Below, piece by piece: positions 11,354 through 22,080 of a stretch of 64,000 bases of DNA. Numbering within the stretch: the stretch's first letter is position 1; every line of letters begins with the position of its first letter. Made by a program: the position numbers and the translations under genes. The notes under the pieces are model-generated. The model had not been told where the DNA came from and made no database searches. It was given only the letters and a program-made list of their open reading frames with translations. Source of the DNA: Phocoena phocoena (lineage: Eukaryota > Chordata > Mammalia > Artiodactyla > Phocoenidae); the NCBI RefSeq assembly GCF_963924675.1, contig NC_089226.1, forward strand, positions 52,531,124 to 52,595,123. The letters are read 5' to 3'.

Positions 11354-11405
<52 letters not shown>
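11354..11405. repeat. (TA)n microsatellite
   Basis: About 25 uninterrupted TA units, followed by a degenerate TACACACAC/TATATAC zone to about 11500. Perfect (TA)n of this length is prone to length change and cruciform extrusion. Confidence 0.97.
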
Positions 11406-11409
<4 letters not shown>

Positions 11410-11989
11410 CACACACCACATATATAGTATATACATACTTTTATTAATTATATGTTCATATATACGTATATGTACATATATAAACATACTTTATAATATA
11501 TATGTAGTCTATATACCTTATACTGTATATAGCAATATATTTAAATTGATGATATGAGTTTGTTTGTGGTTGTATATCATTAATGACACTGTAGATAATG
11601 AGTACAGAATTATTCCCTAAAAAGTAACACCATTGTAATAAAATTCTGAATGAGTAAAGATAATTGATTTTTTTTCTAAAAATATATATCTGTTGCTTTT
11701 CTGAAAAAACAAAAACAAAAAACTCTGATACATTCTTTTGTGGATAAATAGCACTTAAGCACATGGCCTTGTTAAAGTAAAAGTTTTCCTGATGTGTTAA
11801 AATGGTAAGGCAGATTTTACTCAAGACTATTGCAATAGGTATAGAAAGTACTAAGATGGCATTTGTCAGTGTGATAGAAAGATTGGGCTCAACTCTGATT
11901 ATAACAAGGAAAAGTGGGGATTTATTGCCAAGGAATGAGATGGGGAGGTTGAAGTGTGGAAAATTGCTATGAGGACGCATCAAGGGGTA
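11406..11989. other. AT-rich sequence downstream of the (TA)n
   Basis: The 175-codon minus-strand frame at 11456-11983 is rich in Ile, Tyr, Ser and Leu because of AT bias. It has no recognisable domain and runs into the microsatellite zone, so I do not call a gene. Confidence 0.5.
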
Positions 11990-12480
11990 ATGGATTTCTA
12001 GCTAGGCCAAGGATTCTTGCTGGATTCTTGCTGAAGGCAGTTCAGAGTCATCAGACATTACCTGTGGGATAAGAATCCTGATCAGATATCAAGGATGATC
12101 AGATATTGAGGATGTGGTAATCTGGATAAGTCGACTTAGGATTCTTGCTAAAACTGCGTGATGTAAAGACTGACACAAAAGTCCAAAAGTCTAACTGGGA
12201 AGAGAATTTATAAGAGCCTGACTACAGTTCGGTCAAGGATAGACTCTGTCAGCCTATGAGTAGAGGCAAACAGAGGTGGATAAGCTACATTGAAGGGTGA
12301 AGCAAGACAAGTTTTCAGTTCTGTATGCAGGCAGCACAGAGGTGAGGGAATCAGGGACCTCAACAGAAGCAGAAATATGAAGTGTGAGGTCACTGGAGAA
12401 GCAAGAGCTTCCTGAGAATTATGAGGTCAGTAGAATGGGGAAATTTGCATTTCCCATTGTGGAGAGGGTGCTTCAAGGAA
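11990..12480. repeat. Unresolved repeat-like segment with internal duplications
   Basis: GGATTCTTGCT occurs in tandem at 12011-12021 and 12022-12032 and again at 12139-12149. GATCAGATATCAAGGAT (12080-12096) is followed at once by a copy with two changes (12097-12113). The texture suggests an old LTR or other dispersed repeat, but I cannot name it. Confidence 0.4.
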
Positions 12481-12650
12481 TTTTAATTTCTTTTACTTGA
12501 TGTATAATACACTCAGTCAAGTGCACACTTCTTAAGTATACAATTTAATGAATTTTTACACACGTATATACTCATACAACCATAACTTGAATCAGGATAT
12601 AGAACATTTTCAACAACTAGAAGACCGTGTCCCAATTAGTAACCCATAAG
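12481..12650 (-). repeat. Probable L1 3' UTR fragment
   Basis: TACTTGATGTATAATACACT, then ACAATTTAATGAATTTTTAC, then ATACAACCATAACTTGAATC resembles reversed L1M 3' sequence. The match is short and diverged. Confidence 0.45.
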
Positions 12651-12815
12651 GGGTACCACTATCATGGTTTTTATTAATAAAGCTAAGTTTCGCATGGCAT
12701 TTTACTTATTTTTTAAGTTAATTTTATTTTAGATATTGGAACAAGTTGATTCCAGCAAGCTGGAGGCTTTTAGGACATCTATGTCCTTGTCATCTGTGAT
12801 ACACTATAATGACCA

Positions 12816-13062
12816 TACAGTCGACCCCAAACAACACAGGTTTGAACTGCAAGCATTGGATTCACTTATACACATATTTTTTTCTACAGTAAATACTACC
12901 ATACTACAAGCTCCATGTTTGGTTGAATCCACAGATATAGGGGAACCACTGAAACAGAGGAACATGGTATTGGGAGAGCTGACTATAAACTATATGCACA
13001 TTTTCAACTGGGCAGACAGTTGGTGTCCCCTACCCCCCATTGTTATTCAAGAGCCAACTGGA
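12816..13062 (+). mobile_element. Tigger-like (Tc1/mariner) non-autonomous DNA element
   Basis: The left end ACAGTCGACCCCAAACAACA and the right end TTATTCAAGAGCCAACTGGA form diverged inverted repeats of the ACAGTTGACCCTTGAACAAC type. Inside, TGGTTGAATCCACAGAT and GCTGACTATAAACTATATGC are typical of small MER2-like elements. It has no coding capacity; the 127-codon frame at 12736-13119 is a chance reading across it. Confidence 0.7.
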
Positions 13063-13084
13063 TTTGTGTGGAGTATTCACTGTT

Positions 13085-13325
13085 GGCTTATCATTTTTCC
13101 AAGCACTTTAACTAATTAGAGATATATAGATACAAAGATAGTTGTTGATAGAGTTATACAGATTTGTAGATTCATAATTATAGTTGAGGGAATTGAAGCA
13201 CATATATGCTAAATAAAACGCCCAAGCCTACACAGCTTGTAAGTGATGGAGTCAGGATACAAATCTAAGTAGTTTGGCTTGAGCCAGAGAGTTTAACCAA
13301 TACTGTCTTCCATAAATTGTCTCTT
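13085..13325 (-). repeat. MIR SINE
   Basis: The reversed MIR reads CCAAGCACTTTAACTAATTA, then GAGGGAATTGAAGCACA, then CACAGCTTGTAAGTGATGGA and GTCAGGATACAAATC. It is nearly full length. Confidence 0.8.
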
Positions 13326-14564
13326 CTAACTCTTATGGCTTTCAAATTTTAATTACTTGCAGTATGGTTTACTGAAACATTGAGCTATAATAGTCTACAG
13401 ACCAGGATTTCAGCCGTGACTCTAGCATTCACAGAACAGCCTTAGGCCAAGGGTCATCTTTACATCTCTGTCTTTGGTGGAGGAGTCATGCATACAGTTC
13501 CTGCTTATAGAGAAACTCCTGAGCTTTCTGCAGAGGAGGTGAGGCTGTATTTGGTGAGAGTTTCTCACAGAGGATAGGATTTTCTACCACTACTGGATAG
13601 TCTATGACTAAGACATTCCAACTGGTTCATTTACATGGAGTTTTGTTACACAATACCCACAGAAAATCAAATCAAGAAAAGTATTCATGTACTACAGAAG
13701 TATTCATAAAGTTTTCCCAGATTCAGAGGTGATTGTCCAGAATCTATAAGGATGCAAGGTGACAAATATTGTTTACCCTTGTGTTATTTTTACACACTTG
13801 AAGACCAAATGGTATAACAGTGGAGTGGAGTATGAATTTTGTGCCTAAAAGTGAAATTATTATGTAAGGTTATGCTCAGGAAATGGCATTGGTGTCATCC
13901 AGGCCTGTGTTGCCTTCCACCCAAGGCTCATATCCTGTGGGTTATCCCAGTTTGACAATCTAAGTAAATGTTGTCACCAACAACTCTATCCTTTTGCTTC
14001 TGTTATCTCAAACTTAACTCTTTAGGGGCAGGAACCTCCTTGCTGCTTCTAAAGACAGTTCATAAATTCTTCATATTTTAAACTATCTCCTACTGATTAC
14101 TGTATGAAAACAAATACAGACTGTACACTTGGGGAAGTTCCAGAGTTACCAATTCCTTACAAATTCTCCCCTCACCATTGTTCCTTTATCACTTTTGGCT
14201 TAGCCCCTGCTCTCACTAATAGCGAAAAGTTTCATGAAATAGAATTTGGGTCTTCTCTAGTTCAGGATGATTCTGTCACCGAGGTAATCATTCTCCCCCC
14301 TGCTCCACACACACACAAAAAAAGTTGCAGAACAGAAATGGCTGGAAACATGAACCTAGTGGCCTATTTCTCCCACAAGGGAGTACCTGCATGGGAAACC
14401 TCTAGATTCACTCAACAAAGGACTCTCTTCTTGGCCCTGTAGTCAATTAAGAGAAATTGATGTGAATAAACATCAGAGTTGTGGGTAGAGAGAGCACTAA
14501 ACCAGGAGTCAAGAGGCCAGTGAAATAGCTGGAACTCTGTTTTCTAAAAATTGTCTTTGACTTA
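13326..14564. other. Unassigned sequence
   Basis: No exon or repeat is clear. A faint MIR-like patch lies at 13400-13460. The 112-codon frame at 14104-14442 has no recognisable domain and no splice or promoter context. Confidence 0.45.
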
Positions 14565-14680
14565 CTACCCATTATGTACCAAGTTCTAGCGGCTAAGTAT
14601 TTGTCCCACATTATATATAGAAAAACTGAGGCTCAGAAAGAATACCTAAGGCACTTTCCTAGGGCCATACCCCTGGAAAT
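14565..14680 (-). repeat. MIR SINE fragment
   Basis: ATTATGTACCAAGTTCTAGC, then AAAAACTGAGGCTCAGAAAG, then GGCACTTTCCTAGGGCCA matches the reversed MIR core. A CHR SINE inserted just to its right. Confidence 0.65.
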
Positions 14681-14696
14681 AGTCTTTTCTACTTTT

Positions 14697-14909
14697 TTTT
14701 TTTTTTTTTTTTTTTTTGCGGTACACGGGCCTCTCACTGTTGTGGCCCCTCCCGTTGCGGAGCACAGGCTCCAGACGCGCAGGCTCAGCGGCCATGGCTC
14801 ACGGGCCCAGCTGCTCCGCGGCATGTGGGATCTTCCCACACCGGGGCACGAACCCGCGCCCCCTGCATCGGCAGGCGGGCTTTCAACCACTGCGCCACCA
14901 GGGAAGCCC
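14697..14909 (-). mobile_element. CHR-type SINE, short form
   Basis: Poly(T), then GCGGTACACGGGCCTCTCAC, the CpG-rich body, then CCACCAGGGAAGCCC. A perfect 16-bp TSD, AGTCTTTTCTACTTTT, lies at 14681-14696 and 14910-14925. It is a recent insertion of the same subfamily as the copy at 6228. Confidence 0.96.
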
Positions 14910-15019
14910 AGTCTTTTCTACTTTTAAACTCATATCTGTCAAACACGAAAAAGCTGTGCAGTTTTCCTATACCATTTCATACTGCTTTCAATACACCTCA
15001 CAGTTTCACTTCATTTCTG

Positions 15020-15510
15020 TCTTTAATTCAGCAAAATATTTATTGAGTACCTCCTATTCACCAGGAACTATGCTAGGTTCTGAGTATAAAGATAATGGAC
15101 AAAATATACATGGTCATTGAGACAAAAAGTCAAGGGGAAAGACAGACATTAGCCAAATAATCACGTATACATGTCACTCGCCAATGATAAGGAGAGGTTC
15201 ATTCAGCTATGGAAATATATAATAGAGGAATATGAGCCGTACTGGCCGAGTCAGGAAAGCCTTCCTTGAAGAAGCAACAACGCTACTGACAGCTGAAGGA
15301 TCAATAGGCAAAGTTGGAAGGGGTCAGGAGAACATTGCAAGGCAAGGGAATAGCACATGAAAAGGCACTGTGGCAGCAAGAAGCATTGATGTTAGAATAC
15401 TCCAAGTGTCTGGAAACAGAGGTCAAAGATGAACATGGGGCAAAATAAGTTTTGAAAGGTTAATGGAAACAGGGCTTCAGACCCTGTAAGAATTTCAGTC
15501 TCTACCCAAA
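15020..15510 (-). repeat. L2 LINE 3' region
   Basis: ATTTATTGAGTACCTCCTAT, then GAAAGCCTTCCTTGAAGAAG, then AAAAGGCACTGTGGCAGCAA follow the reversed L2 consensus order over about 490 bases. Confidence 0.8.
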
Positions 15511-15559
15511 GTGCAATGAAAAATTATTTAAATATTTAATCATGTTTAATGTGATCAAC

Positions 15560-16773
15560 TCTGTGTTTCAAAAATATCAAAAAATAGCTAAGAAAAACTT
15601 GAAGAAAAACAAAGCTTAGGGACTTATGCTACTAGATATAAGGACCTATTATTAAGTTAGAGTAACTGAGAGAATGTGATATTATTGAAAGGATAGACAA
15701 AATAGATCAGTAAAACAGAATAAAGAACTTAGAATCAGATCCACACATTTAAAATGACTTGATTTATGGCAAAAAAAAAAAAAAAAAATGACAACACGGT
15801 ACAGTGGGGTAAGGATGTATGATGTTTTGAACAGTGTTAACTAGTGTTTTAAATTTGATACACATATGGAAAAAAGGGCATGACCTCCTACTTCTCACCA
15901 CATAAATTGCAACTCTAGATGGATTGTAGACCTAAATGTGAATAGTAAACTGCTAACAACAACAAAAAAGCATCTGGGGACTAGGGCAGAAAACTACACA
16001 GGAGAGGATCTTTATAACCATGGAGTAGCCAAAACATTTTTGACCAGGACATAAAAAATACTAACTCTAAGGAAGATATTGATAACTTGTACTATATTTG
16101 GATTAAGAATTTTGATACTTAAGAGAGTGAAAAGGCAAGCCACAGAGTGTGAAGAGATATTTATAATACGTACATCTATAAAAGGTCTTGTGCCCAAAAT
16201 ACAAGATTTTTTCCTATACATCATTAGGAAAAATAGGAACAATTCAATAGAAAAAGGAAGATATAGTTACTTTAGAAAAGATGCTTAACAGTCATTAGAG
16301 AAATGCAAATTAAAGTCAGGATGCACTACCATTATTAATTACTAGAATGACTAAAATGAATAAGAAAAATAATACCAAGTGTTGGCAAATATATAGAACA
16401 ACTGAAAATGTTATGCGGTGCTGAAAGCAGTGTATTTTGTAATAACCACTTCTTTAAATTTGTAAAGCTATTTGTCGTTATCTACTAAAGGTAGCCACAT
16501 GATTGGAATTGATTTGGCAATTCCACTTCTAGGACTATACCCAACAAAACTTCACACATATGTTTATCAAAAGACACGTGCAAGGGCTTCCCTGGTGGCG
16601 CAGTGGTTGAGAGTCCGCCTGCCGTTGCAGGGGACGTGGGTTCGTGCCCCGGTCTGGGAAGATCCCACATGCCGCGGAGCGGCTGGGCCCGTGAGCCATG
16701 GCCGCTGAGCCTGCGCGTCCGGAGCCTGTGCTCCGCAACGGGAGAGGCCACGACAGTGAGAGGCCCGCGTACC

Positions 16774-16822
<49 letters not shown>

Positions 16823-16882
16823 CACGTGCAAGAATATACCTGGTCGCACTGTTTTTAATAGTCTCAAACTAGAAACTACCAC
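15560..16882 (+). mobile_element. Old L1 (L1M type), ORF2 C-terminal part, split by a SINE
   Basis: The order of ORF2 C-terminal landmarks is clear: GATAGACAAAATAGATCAGT, then ATGGATTGTAGACCTAAATG, ATTAGAGAAATGCAAATTAA, and the CAATTCCACTTCTAGGACTA block that precedes the ORF2 end. Many stops and indels disable it. An 18-base poly(A) at 15771-15788 lies inside. A CHR SINE interrupts it at 16585; both flanks continue the same L1. Confidence 0.85.
16585..16818 (+). mobile_element. CHR-type SINE, short form, long poly(A)
   Basis: GGCTTCCCTGGTGGCGCAGT head, B-box-like GGGTTCGTGCCC at about 16638-16649, CpG-rich body ending GCCCGCGTACCGC, then over 40 adenines. TSD AAGACACGTGCAAG at 16571-16584 and 16819-16832. 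The long unbroken tail suggests a young insertion. Because it sits inside old L1 sequence, the frames through it are spurious. Confidence 0.97.
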
Positions 16883-16884
16883 GT

Positions 16885-17250
16885 AGTAAGTTGCCTTATG
16901 GGCCCCAGTTCTTTACCCCTTCCTGTGCCCGTGTCCTTTCCCATGTGACTTAGAAATTTTGACCAAATCCACTCCATGCGCATGTTGTACTTCCCTGCTG
17001 CTTGATATTGGACTCTTTCATGTGACATGCTTTGGCCAATGGGATGTTGGCAGACACAAACTGATTAAAGGCTTGAAACACACTTGTGTGATTGGGCTTG
17101 TCCTCTTATGCCTCTGCCATTTCTGTGACAAGAAAATATTCCAGATTAGCTTATTAGTCAAAAAAGGATGAGAGACACAAGGTAAAAGTCACCCAGCAGC
17201 TCACAGATACAAGGCTTGAGGCAGAGTGACCCATCTGAGCTAGTGATGGA
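16885..17250 (+). repeat. Unresolved old interspersed repeat
   Basis: TTTGGCCAATGGGATGTTGG, then GTGTGATTGGGCTTGTCCTC, then GGATGAGAGACACAAGG recall a widely dispersed, probably LTR-type, repeat. I recognise the texture but not the family name. Confidence 0.4.
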
Positions 17251-17404
17251 ACTGACGTGCTCCTTCCTGGGGGACCATTTTCATTAGTCCCATTGAGTAA
17301 GTGAGGCATTCCATTCTCCCAGTGGCTTCAGCTCAGTCCTACTACCCTAGGCTTAGAAAAGGCACTACCAAGAGTCTGACAGTTTTGTGGAAAAATCTCT
17401 GGAA

Positions 17405-17515
17405 TATCACTTATCACCTGACTTTGGACAGATTTCATCACTGTTCTGAACCTGTTTCCCTACATTTAAAATGGATACAATATCATCTAAATTGGAAGCT
17501 GTTATCCTCATAATC
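17405..17515 (+). repeat. MIR SINE fragment
   Basis: CACCTGACTTTGGACAGATT, then AACCTGTTTCCCTACATTTA and AAATGGATACAATATC match the MIR central part. Confidence 0.6.
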
Positions 17516-17579
17516 CAGGAAGTCCTTGCCTTTACTCAAGTAACAATTAAAATGCCTTCTATATTTACATCCAGAATCT

Positions 17580-17660
17580 AATTATTTCATTAAATAGCCC
17601 TTAGAGATAGATACTATTATCTCCACTTTATGAAGGAAGAAACTTGTAACAAAATATTTG
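17580..17660 (-). repeat. MIR SINE fragment
   Basis: TAGATACTATTATCTCCACT followed by TTATGAAGGAAGAAACTTGT matches the reversed MIR centre. Confidence 0.6.
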
Positions 17661-17759
17661 TACTTAATTTGTAAGGCATTAGGAACTGCAACATGGTTTG
17701 AAGTATGGAACAGTTGGAAGATAATTGTATCACCCCAAGTAAGAGGAAAATGTGATGTA

Positions 17760-18090
17760 ACCTAGAGAAGCAGAAGGAGGTGAACAGATTCTGAAGACAT
17801 TTGGAATATAAAACTGGCTGAATTTGATGATTGATTACACATCAGAGTGGTGAGAAGCATAAAAGAGGAGATTATAACTTGGTTCCCTTGGTGTTTGGAG
17901 ATACCATTCACTGAAATTGGGCACCCCATGGGGATGACACATTTGGGAGGTGATAACAAGTTCATTTTTGGACAGGTTGAGTGGGAAGTAATTGTGCCAA
18001 GTCTAGATAGAGATGCTTAAAAGGCAGTTGGATAAGATCTCAGTCTAAGGGGAGAATCTGCGCTAGAATTGAAAGTTATCCTTATTTAGT
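17760..18090 (-). repeat. L2 LINE fragment
   Basis: TTCATTTTTGGACAGGTTGA, then GAGATGCTTAAAAGGCAGTT, then GGATAAGATCTCAGTCTAAG follow the reversed L2 coding region. Confidence 0.75.
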
Positions 18091-18149
18091 TGATAAAGCT
18101 ACTTTAGAAAATACACCATGAACTCCACTTTAGTTGCATTTGCTTCAGT

Positions 18150-18260
18150 AAAGAAAGCATTTAACCCTTCTGAACACCAATTTCCTCATCTTTTAAATGA
18201 GAAAAATAACATGACTTATCTTGCCAAATAATTTCTGATAAGAATTCAATTACAGAATGA
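18150..18260 (+). repeat. MIR SINE fragment
   Basis: AACCCTTCTGAACACCAATT followed by TCCTCATCTTTTAAATGAG matches the MIR centre. Confidence 0.65.
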
Positions 18261-18852
18261 GGGTGTAAGTAATTTGTAAACTTTAAATTGCTACCTAAAG
18301 GAAAGAATTATTAGTCTCATTGTCTTTAGTGGCGGGTTGGAGGTAACTTTCCAAGCACCTGATCAAGTCTCAATAGCCTACTGAGAATTGCTGGAAATCT
18401 TTTGAAAAATAATATTACTTTGGATAACTAGCATTTTTAATAGCCAAATCAGGATAAAGTAAATCAAATGTAAAGATATTGAATGAATAAATTGTACTAT
18501 TACCTAAGTAGAAACAAATGTTGTGGGTACATCCAGGCACTTCTATTTTTAAAAAAGACTACAGTTCCATGTTCATGTAATAAAGAAACTGATACCTGCC
18601 TTCTCTTCATCAATAACAGGTTGGGGATTAAACAGAAAATATTTTCTTTCTTGGACATCTTCATTATAAATACATACTCCTAGGTAACTAAGGGAGTTGA
18701 TTTGCTGTTAGGATTATTAGTCAAGGCTATTAAATATTGGAAGGTATCTACCCCAAACTGAAGATTTTCACTATAGAGGAGTTAGTCTAAACTCTTCTTT
18801 ATGATACTAATTTGAGAGCAGGATCAAGTGTCTATATGGCCCCTTTCATCTA

Positions 18853-18856
<4 letters not shown>
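18261..18856. other. Unassigned AT-rich sequence
   Basis: Nothing recognised; no plausible coding frame. Confidence 0.45.

Positions 18857-18893
<37 letters not shown>
18857..18893. repeat. (TA)n microsatellite
   Basis: About 18 uninterrupted TA units. Confidence 0.96.
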
Positions 18894-18898
<5 letters not shown>

Positions 18899-20288
18899 GT
18901 AAAAAAGATATTTCTGGGTTCTCTATAACTGAGGTCATGCGTTCCACTCCTTCAGAAGTGCACCATCAGGTCATTAGGATGTAATTTCAAAAGAAACAAG
19001 TGACTAAACACACATCTGTGTTACTTGGCCTGTAATTATCATCTGCTCTTTCAGAATATCATTCCTGTAGGTCCTAGACCTCACTGGGACCTTAAGATAC
19101 AGATTCTGTCTCCATAACCCGGCTCTGTTTGTGCAGCTTGGACCACAATTTATTCACATATGTACAGAGTCAAAGGGCTTGGAAAGTCAGTCTCTTCCCT
19201 GAATTTAATTCAGTTCCACCTACGTGCATCAATTTCCTTTTTGTGCCAGGTCCTAAAGTACTAAAAAAAAGCTATTGTAGTAAAAACCTCAAGTAACAGG
19301 AAATCTTAATAGACAGAAATGGAAAAGCACAAAGGATGCTTGGAGACCAGCGGTTGTGCAGAAGTTCTAATTGGGCAAACCACAAAACCCATATACCTCC
19401 AAATTTGTTTTCAGACAACTCCACATGATAATCAAAGTGCCACGTAAAAAATTAATCAGGGCAGCCCTGTTAAGACCGTAGAAAAAAAAATGGTAGCAAC
19501 CTTGGACAATATTCTGGGGATCTTGGCGTACTTTTCAGGATGGGGGAGGTATTTGAATACTCCTGTTGTCATTGTTGTTTGGTCAGATTTTTTATTTGAA
19601 AATAAAGGAAACAAATGTGTGTTTTTAAAAAATGAAACAACGCATGCAAGATATATGGGTTACCTCGTATGAGCTGGTGATCAGATTGAAAGCTGCTTCT
19701 GGCTTCAGGCACCTTCAATAGTGAGCTGTCTTTCCAGATCTGTCAGTAAGTGTCACTGGAGCTGGTTACATCTGAAGTAGGGACAGGTAAGACTTCCTCC
19801 TGCTGTGGGTTGAAATCACCTTTATTATCTGAGCTGTCCATCTGGTGAGTGTGTTGTATGTTTGTGTGCATGTTTTACTTTCCATCTCTCCCAGTCCATT
19901 TCCAATACTAAACGTGATGTAGGAACTGATAATGGAATGACCTTGAGGCCAAAATATGTGGAGTGAATAACGTTCAATAAAATGGACTATGACAGGTATT
20001 TCATAAAAGAGGTTTGCGAACAGATGACTTTTTACAAAGAAAATAAACTAACGTTGCTTTTTTGTTCAGGTGCCAAAGTGATTTGCTTTTCTCTGCTCTA
20101 GCAGATTCTGATTGACTTTTTTCTCCTGTGAAAATGAGGAAATGGAAGGAAAAAAAAAAAGGTTGCTCTATGTGATCCATTCAGTAAGAGGACAGACCAT
20201 TAATAGTTACCTTTTTTCTCATTTTGCTATTTCTTTTAATGCTAATGGAAGAGAATGTCAATTTGCTGAAACTTCAGATATATTAGCC
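18894..20288. other. Unassigned sequence
   Basis: No gene, RNA or confident repeat. Open frames of 60-67 codons at 19490-19672 and 20112-20315 lack any domain. A short GTGCCAGGTCCTAAAGTAC stretch near 19244 is weakly L2-like. Confidence 0.45.
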
Positions 20289-20289
20289 A

Positions 20290-20480
20290 TCATAATAATA
20301 GTTAATACTTACTGAGCACTTATTATGTGCCAGTTACATTACTAACTACTTTGTAGGTGTTATATACTTCACACACAAACTCTGAGAGGAAACTAAGATG
20401 AAGGGAGTTTAAGCATTCTGCCTAACATTTAGAAATAAAACTGAAACACAAACTTAAGTTCCTCTGAAACCAAACATTTG
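20290..20480 (-). repeat. MIR SINE
   Basis: ACTGAGCACTTATTATGTGC, then GAGAGGAAACTAAGATGAAG and a degenerate ACTTAAGTTCC end match a reversed MIR. Confidence 0.75.
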
Positions 20481-20514
20481 TGCTTTTAAATGTTGCTTCT
20501 TTTTTCAATTCCTC

Positions 20515-20610
20515 CCTGTTCCTTGCTGGAGGTACTGTGCCAGGTACTGGTGAAGAATAAAAAAATGGAACAAGAGAGAGATCCTCAAAATGAACTCTTA
20601 CGGGTTTCAA
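20515..20610 (-). repeat. L2 LINE 3' end fragment
   Basis: ACTGTGCCAGGTACTGGTGA followed by GAGATCCTCAAAATGAACTC is L2-like. It is short and diverged. Confidence 0.5.
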
Positions 20611-20959
20611 AATGACAACAAACATATAGACATCAGAATGGTACACCATGGAGTGGACAGAGTGAGAAACACAGCATATTGGAGGACCTTTGCACATGTA
20701 AAGAGAGTATCAATATGTAGACTAAACCAACTGGCATAATGGGGGTGTGGATACAGACCCAAAATATCTGTACGTTCTGATTTTTTTTCAAGAGAAGCTA
20801 AAAATACAGATATTTTTGTGCTCTTTTCCAAGTTGATAAATAATTTATCTCTCTCTCTATCCATCCATATATCCTAAAGGATTATACAAGTCAAACTAAA
20901 AATATCTGTGAGACAGATTACAGTATTGGTCTTCTAGTAAATATATGTGGAATAGAGTA

Positions 20960-21185
20960 AAGATTGTATACTTGAAATTAGATTGGCCTGGATTATACTC
21001 CCATGCTACCGCTTATTAGAGTTAGGAAGTTGGGCACACTTGGTGTCTTTGAGGGCCAGTTTTCTCACCTGTAGAATGTAGAGAGAGTATTACTAAACCT
21101 CCTAAGTTTATGGAGAAGATTAAGTGAGATAAAACATGTAAAGCTGGTAATACAAGTTTAGCACACAGTTGACAATGCATATATT
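20960..21185 (+). repeat. MIR SINE
   Basis: GGCCTGGATTATACTCCCAT, then AGTTTTCTCACCTGTAGAAT, then GATTAAGTGAGATAAAACAT and AGCACACAGTTGACAAT follow the MIR order. Confidence 0.8.
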
Positions 21186-21244
21186 TTTCTCTTTTACTCC
21201 AACCAGAGGAAGATAGATCCATAAAAGCAAAGCATTGTTGGTTG

Positions 21245-21830
21245 GTAGTATCTAGAATGGCTTACTGAGAAAGTGGTCCATTTGAGATGGACTTCAAAGG
21301 GGGGTATTATTTGGAGAAAAGTGACCCTCATGAAAATAATGTTATAAGTGAAATCTAAGTGTTAGGATTATTTAGAAAGTGTACAACTCTTTTTTGAATA
21401 ATATATAGTTTGATATAAGCTCTTAACTGGAGATAGGACTTGGAACATATACGGTTGTGACATACAGAAGGCTTAAAATGCCAAGGTATGGAGTATAATT
21501 ATAATTGAGAATGCAACAAAGAACCACTGTGTTTTGTTTTTTTAATTATTATTTATGGAATGACATAATCAAGTTGACCTAGGGAGCTTAATCTTGTAGC
21601 ACCACAAATAGTGGATGTGAGGGAAAGACCAGCAGTGGGAAAAACAGTCAAGAGGTGACTCAACTAACTCAGGATATGGTCTGTGATCTACTGTTAGTGG
21701 AAATGGAGAAGAAAATCTAGGTGAGAGCAATCCTGAGAGATTAGTGGAAGAGACTTAAGATATCAACTTTCTTCATTGTTGGAATTGCTGATTATAGATG
21801 GGAGGCAAGAAACAGAAGGATCAAATGTGA
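21245..21830 (-). repeat. L2 LINE fragment
   Basis: GGAATGACATAATCAAGTTG, then AGTGGATGTGAGGGAAAGAC, then GTTGGAATTGCTGATTATAG resemble reversed L2 coding sequence. It is heavily diverged. Confidence 0.6.
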
Positions 21831-21854
21831 GTTGAGACCTGGGAGGACATAGAA

Positions 21855-22080
21855 GTGAAGGAACTACACAGTCCAGGAGGGATCAAATCCTTATTCTTCT
21901 ACTTGCTCCCTGTGTGACTTAGGGTAGGTTGCTTCACACTTTGAATGCTAGCTTCTTCGTGTGTTAAATAAGAATAAAAATACCTAGTTCCAGTGCTGTT
22001 TTGAGAATAGGATGAGGTGGAATGTTTAATTAGGATAGGCCTGGCATACAAATAGTCTCTCGATAAATATAAGTCCACCA
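21855..22080 (+). repeat. MIR SINE, nearly full length
   Basis: TGTGTGACTTAGGGTAGGTT, then AATACCTAGTTCCAGTGCTG, then GCCTGGCATACAAATAGTCT and CGATAAATATAAG are in MIR order. Confidence 0.8.

Noticed and set aside
11456..11983. 175-codon minus-strand frame
   Set aside because: AT-biased residues, runs into a (TA)n flank, no domain.
12736..13119. 127-codon plus-strand frame
   Set aside because: Spans a Tigger-like non-coding DNA element.
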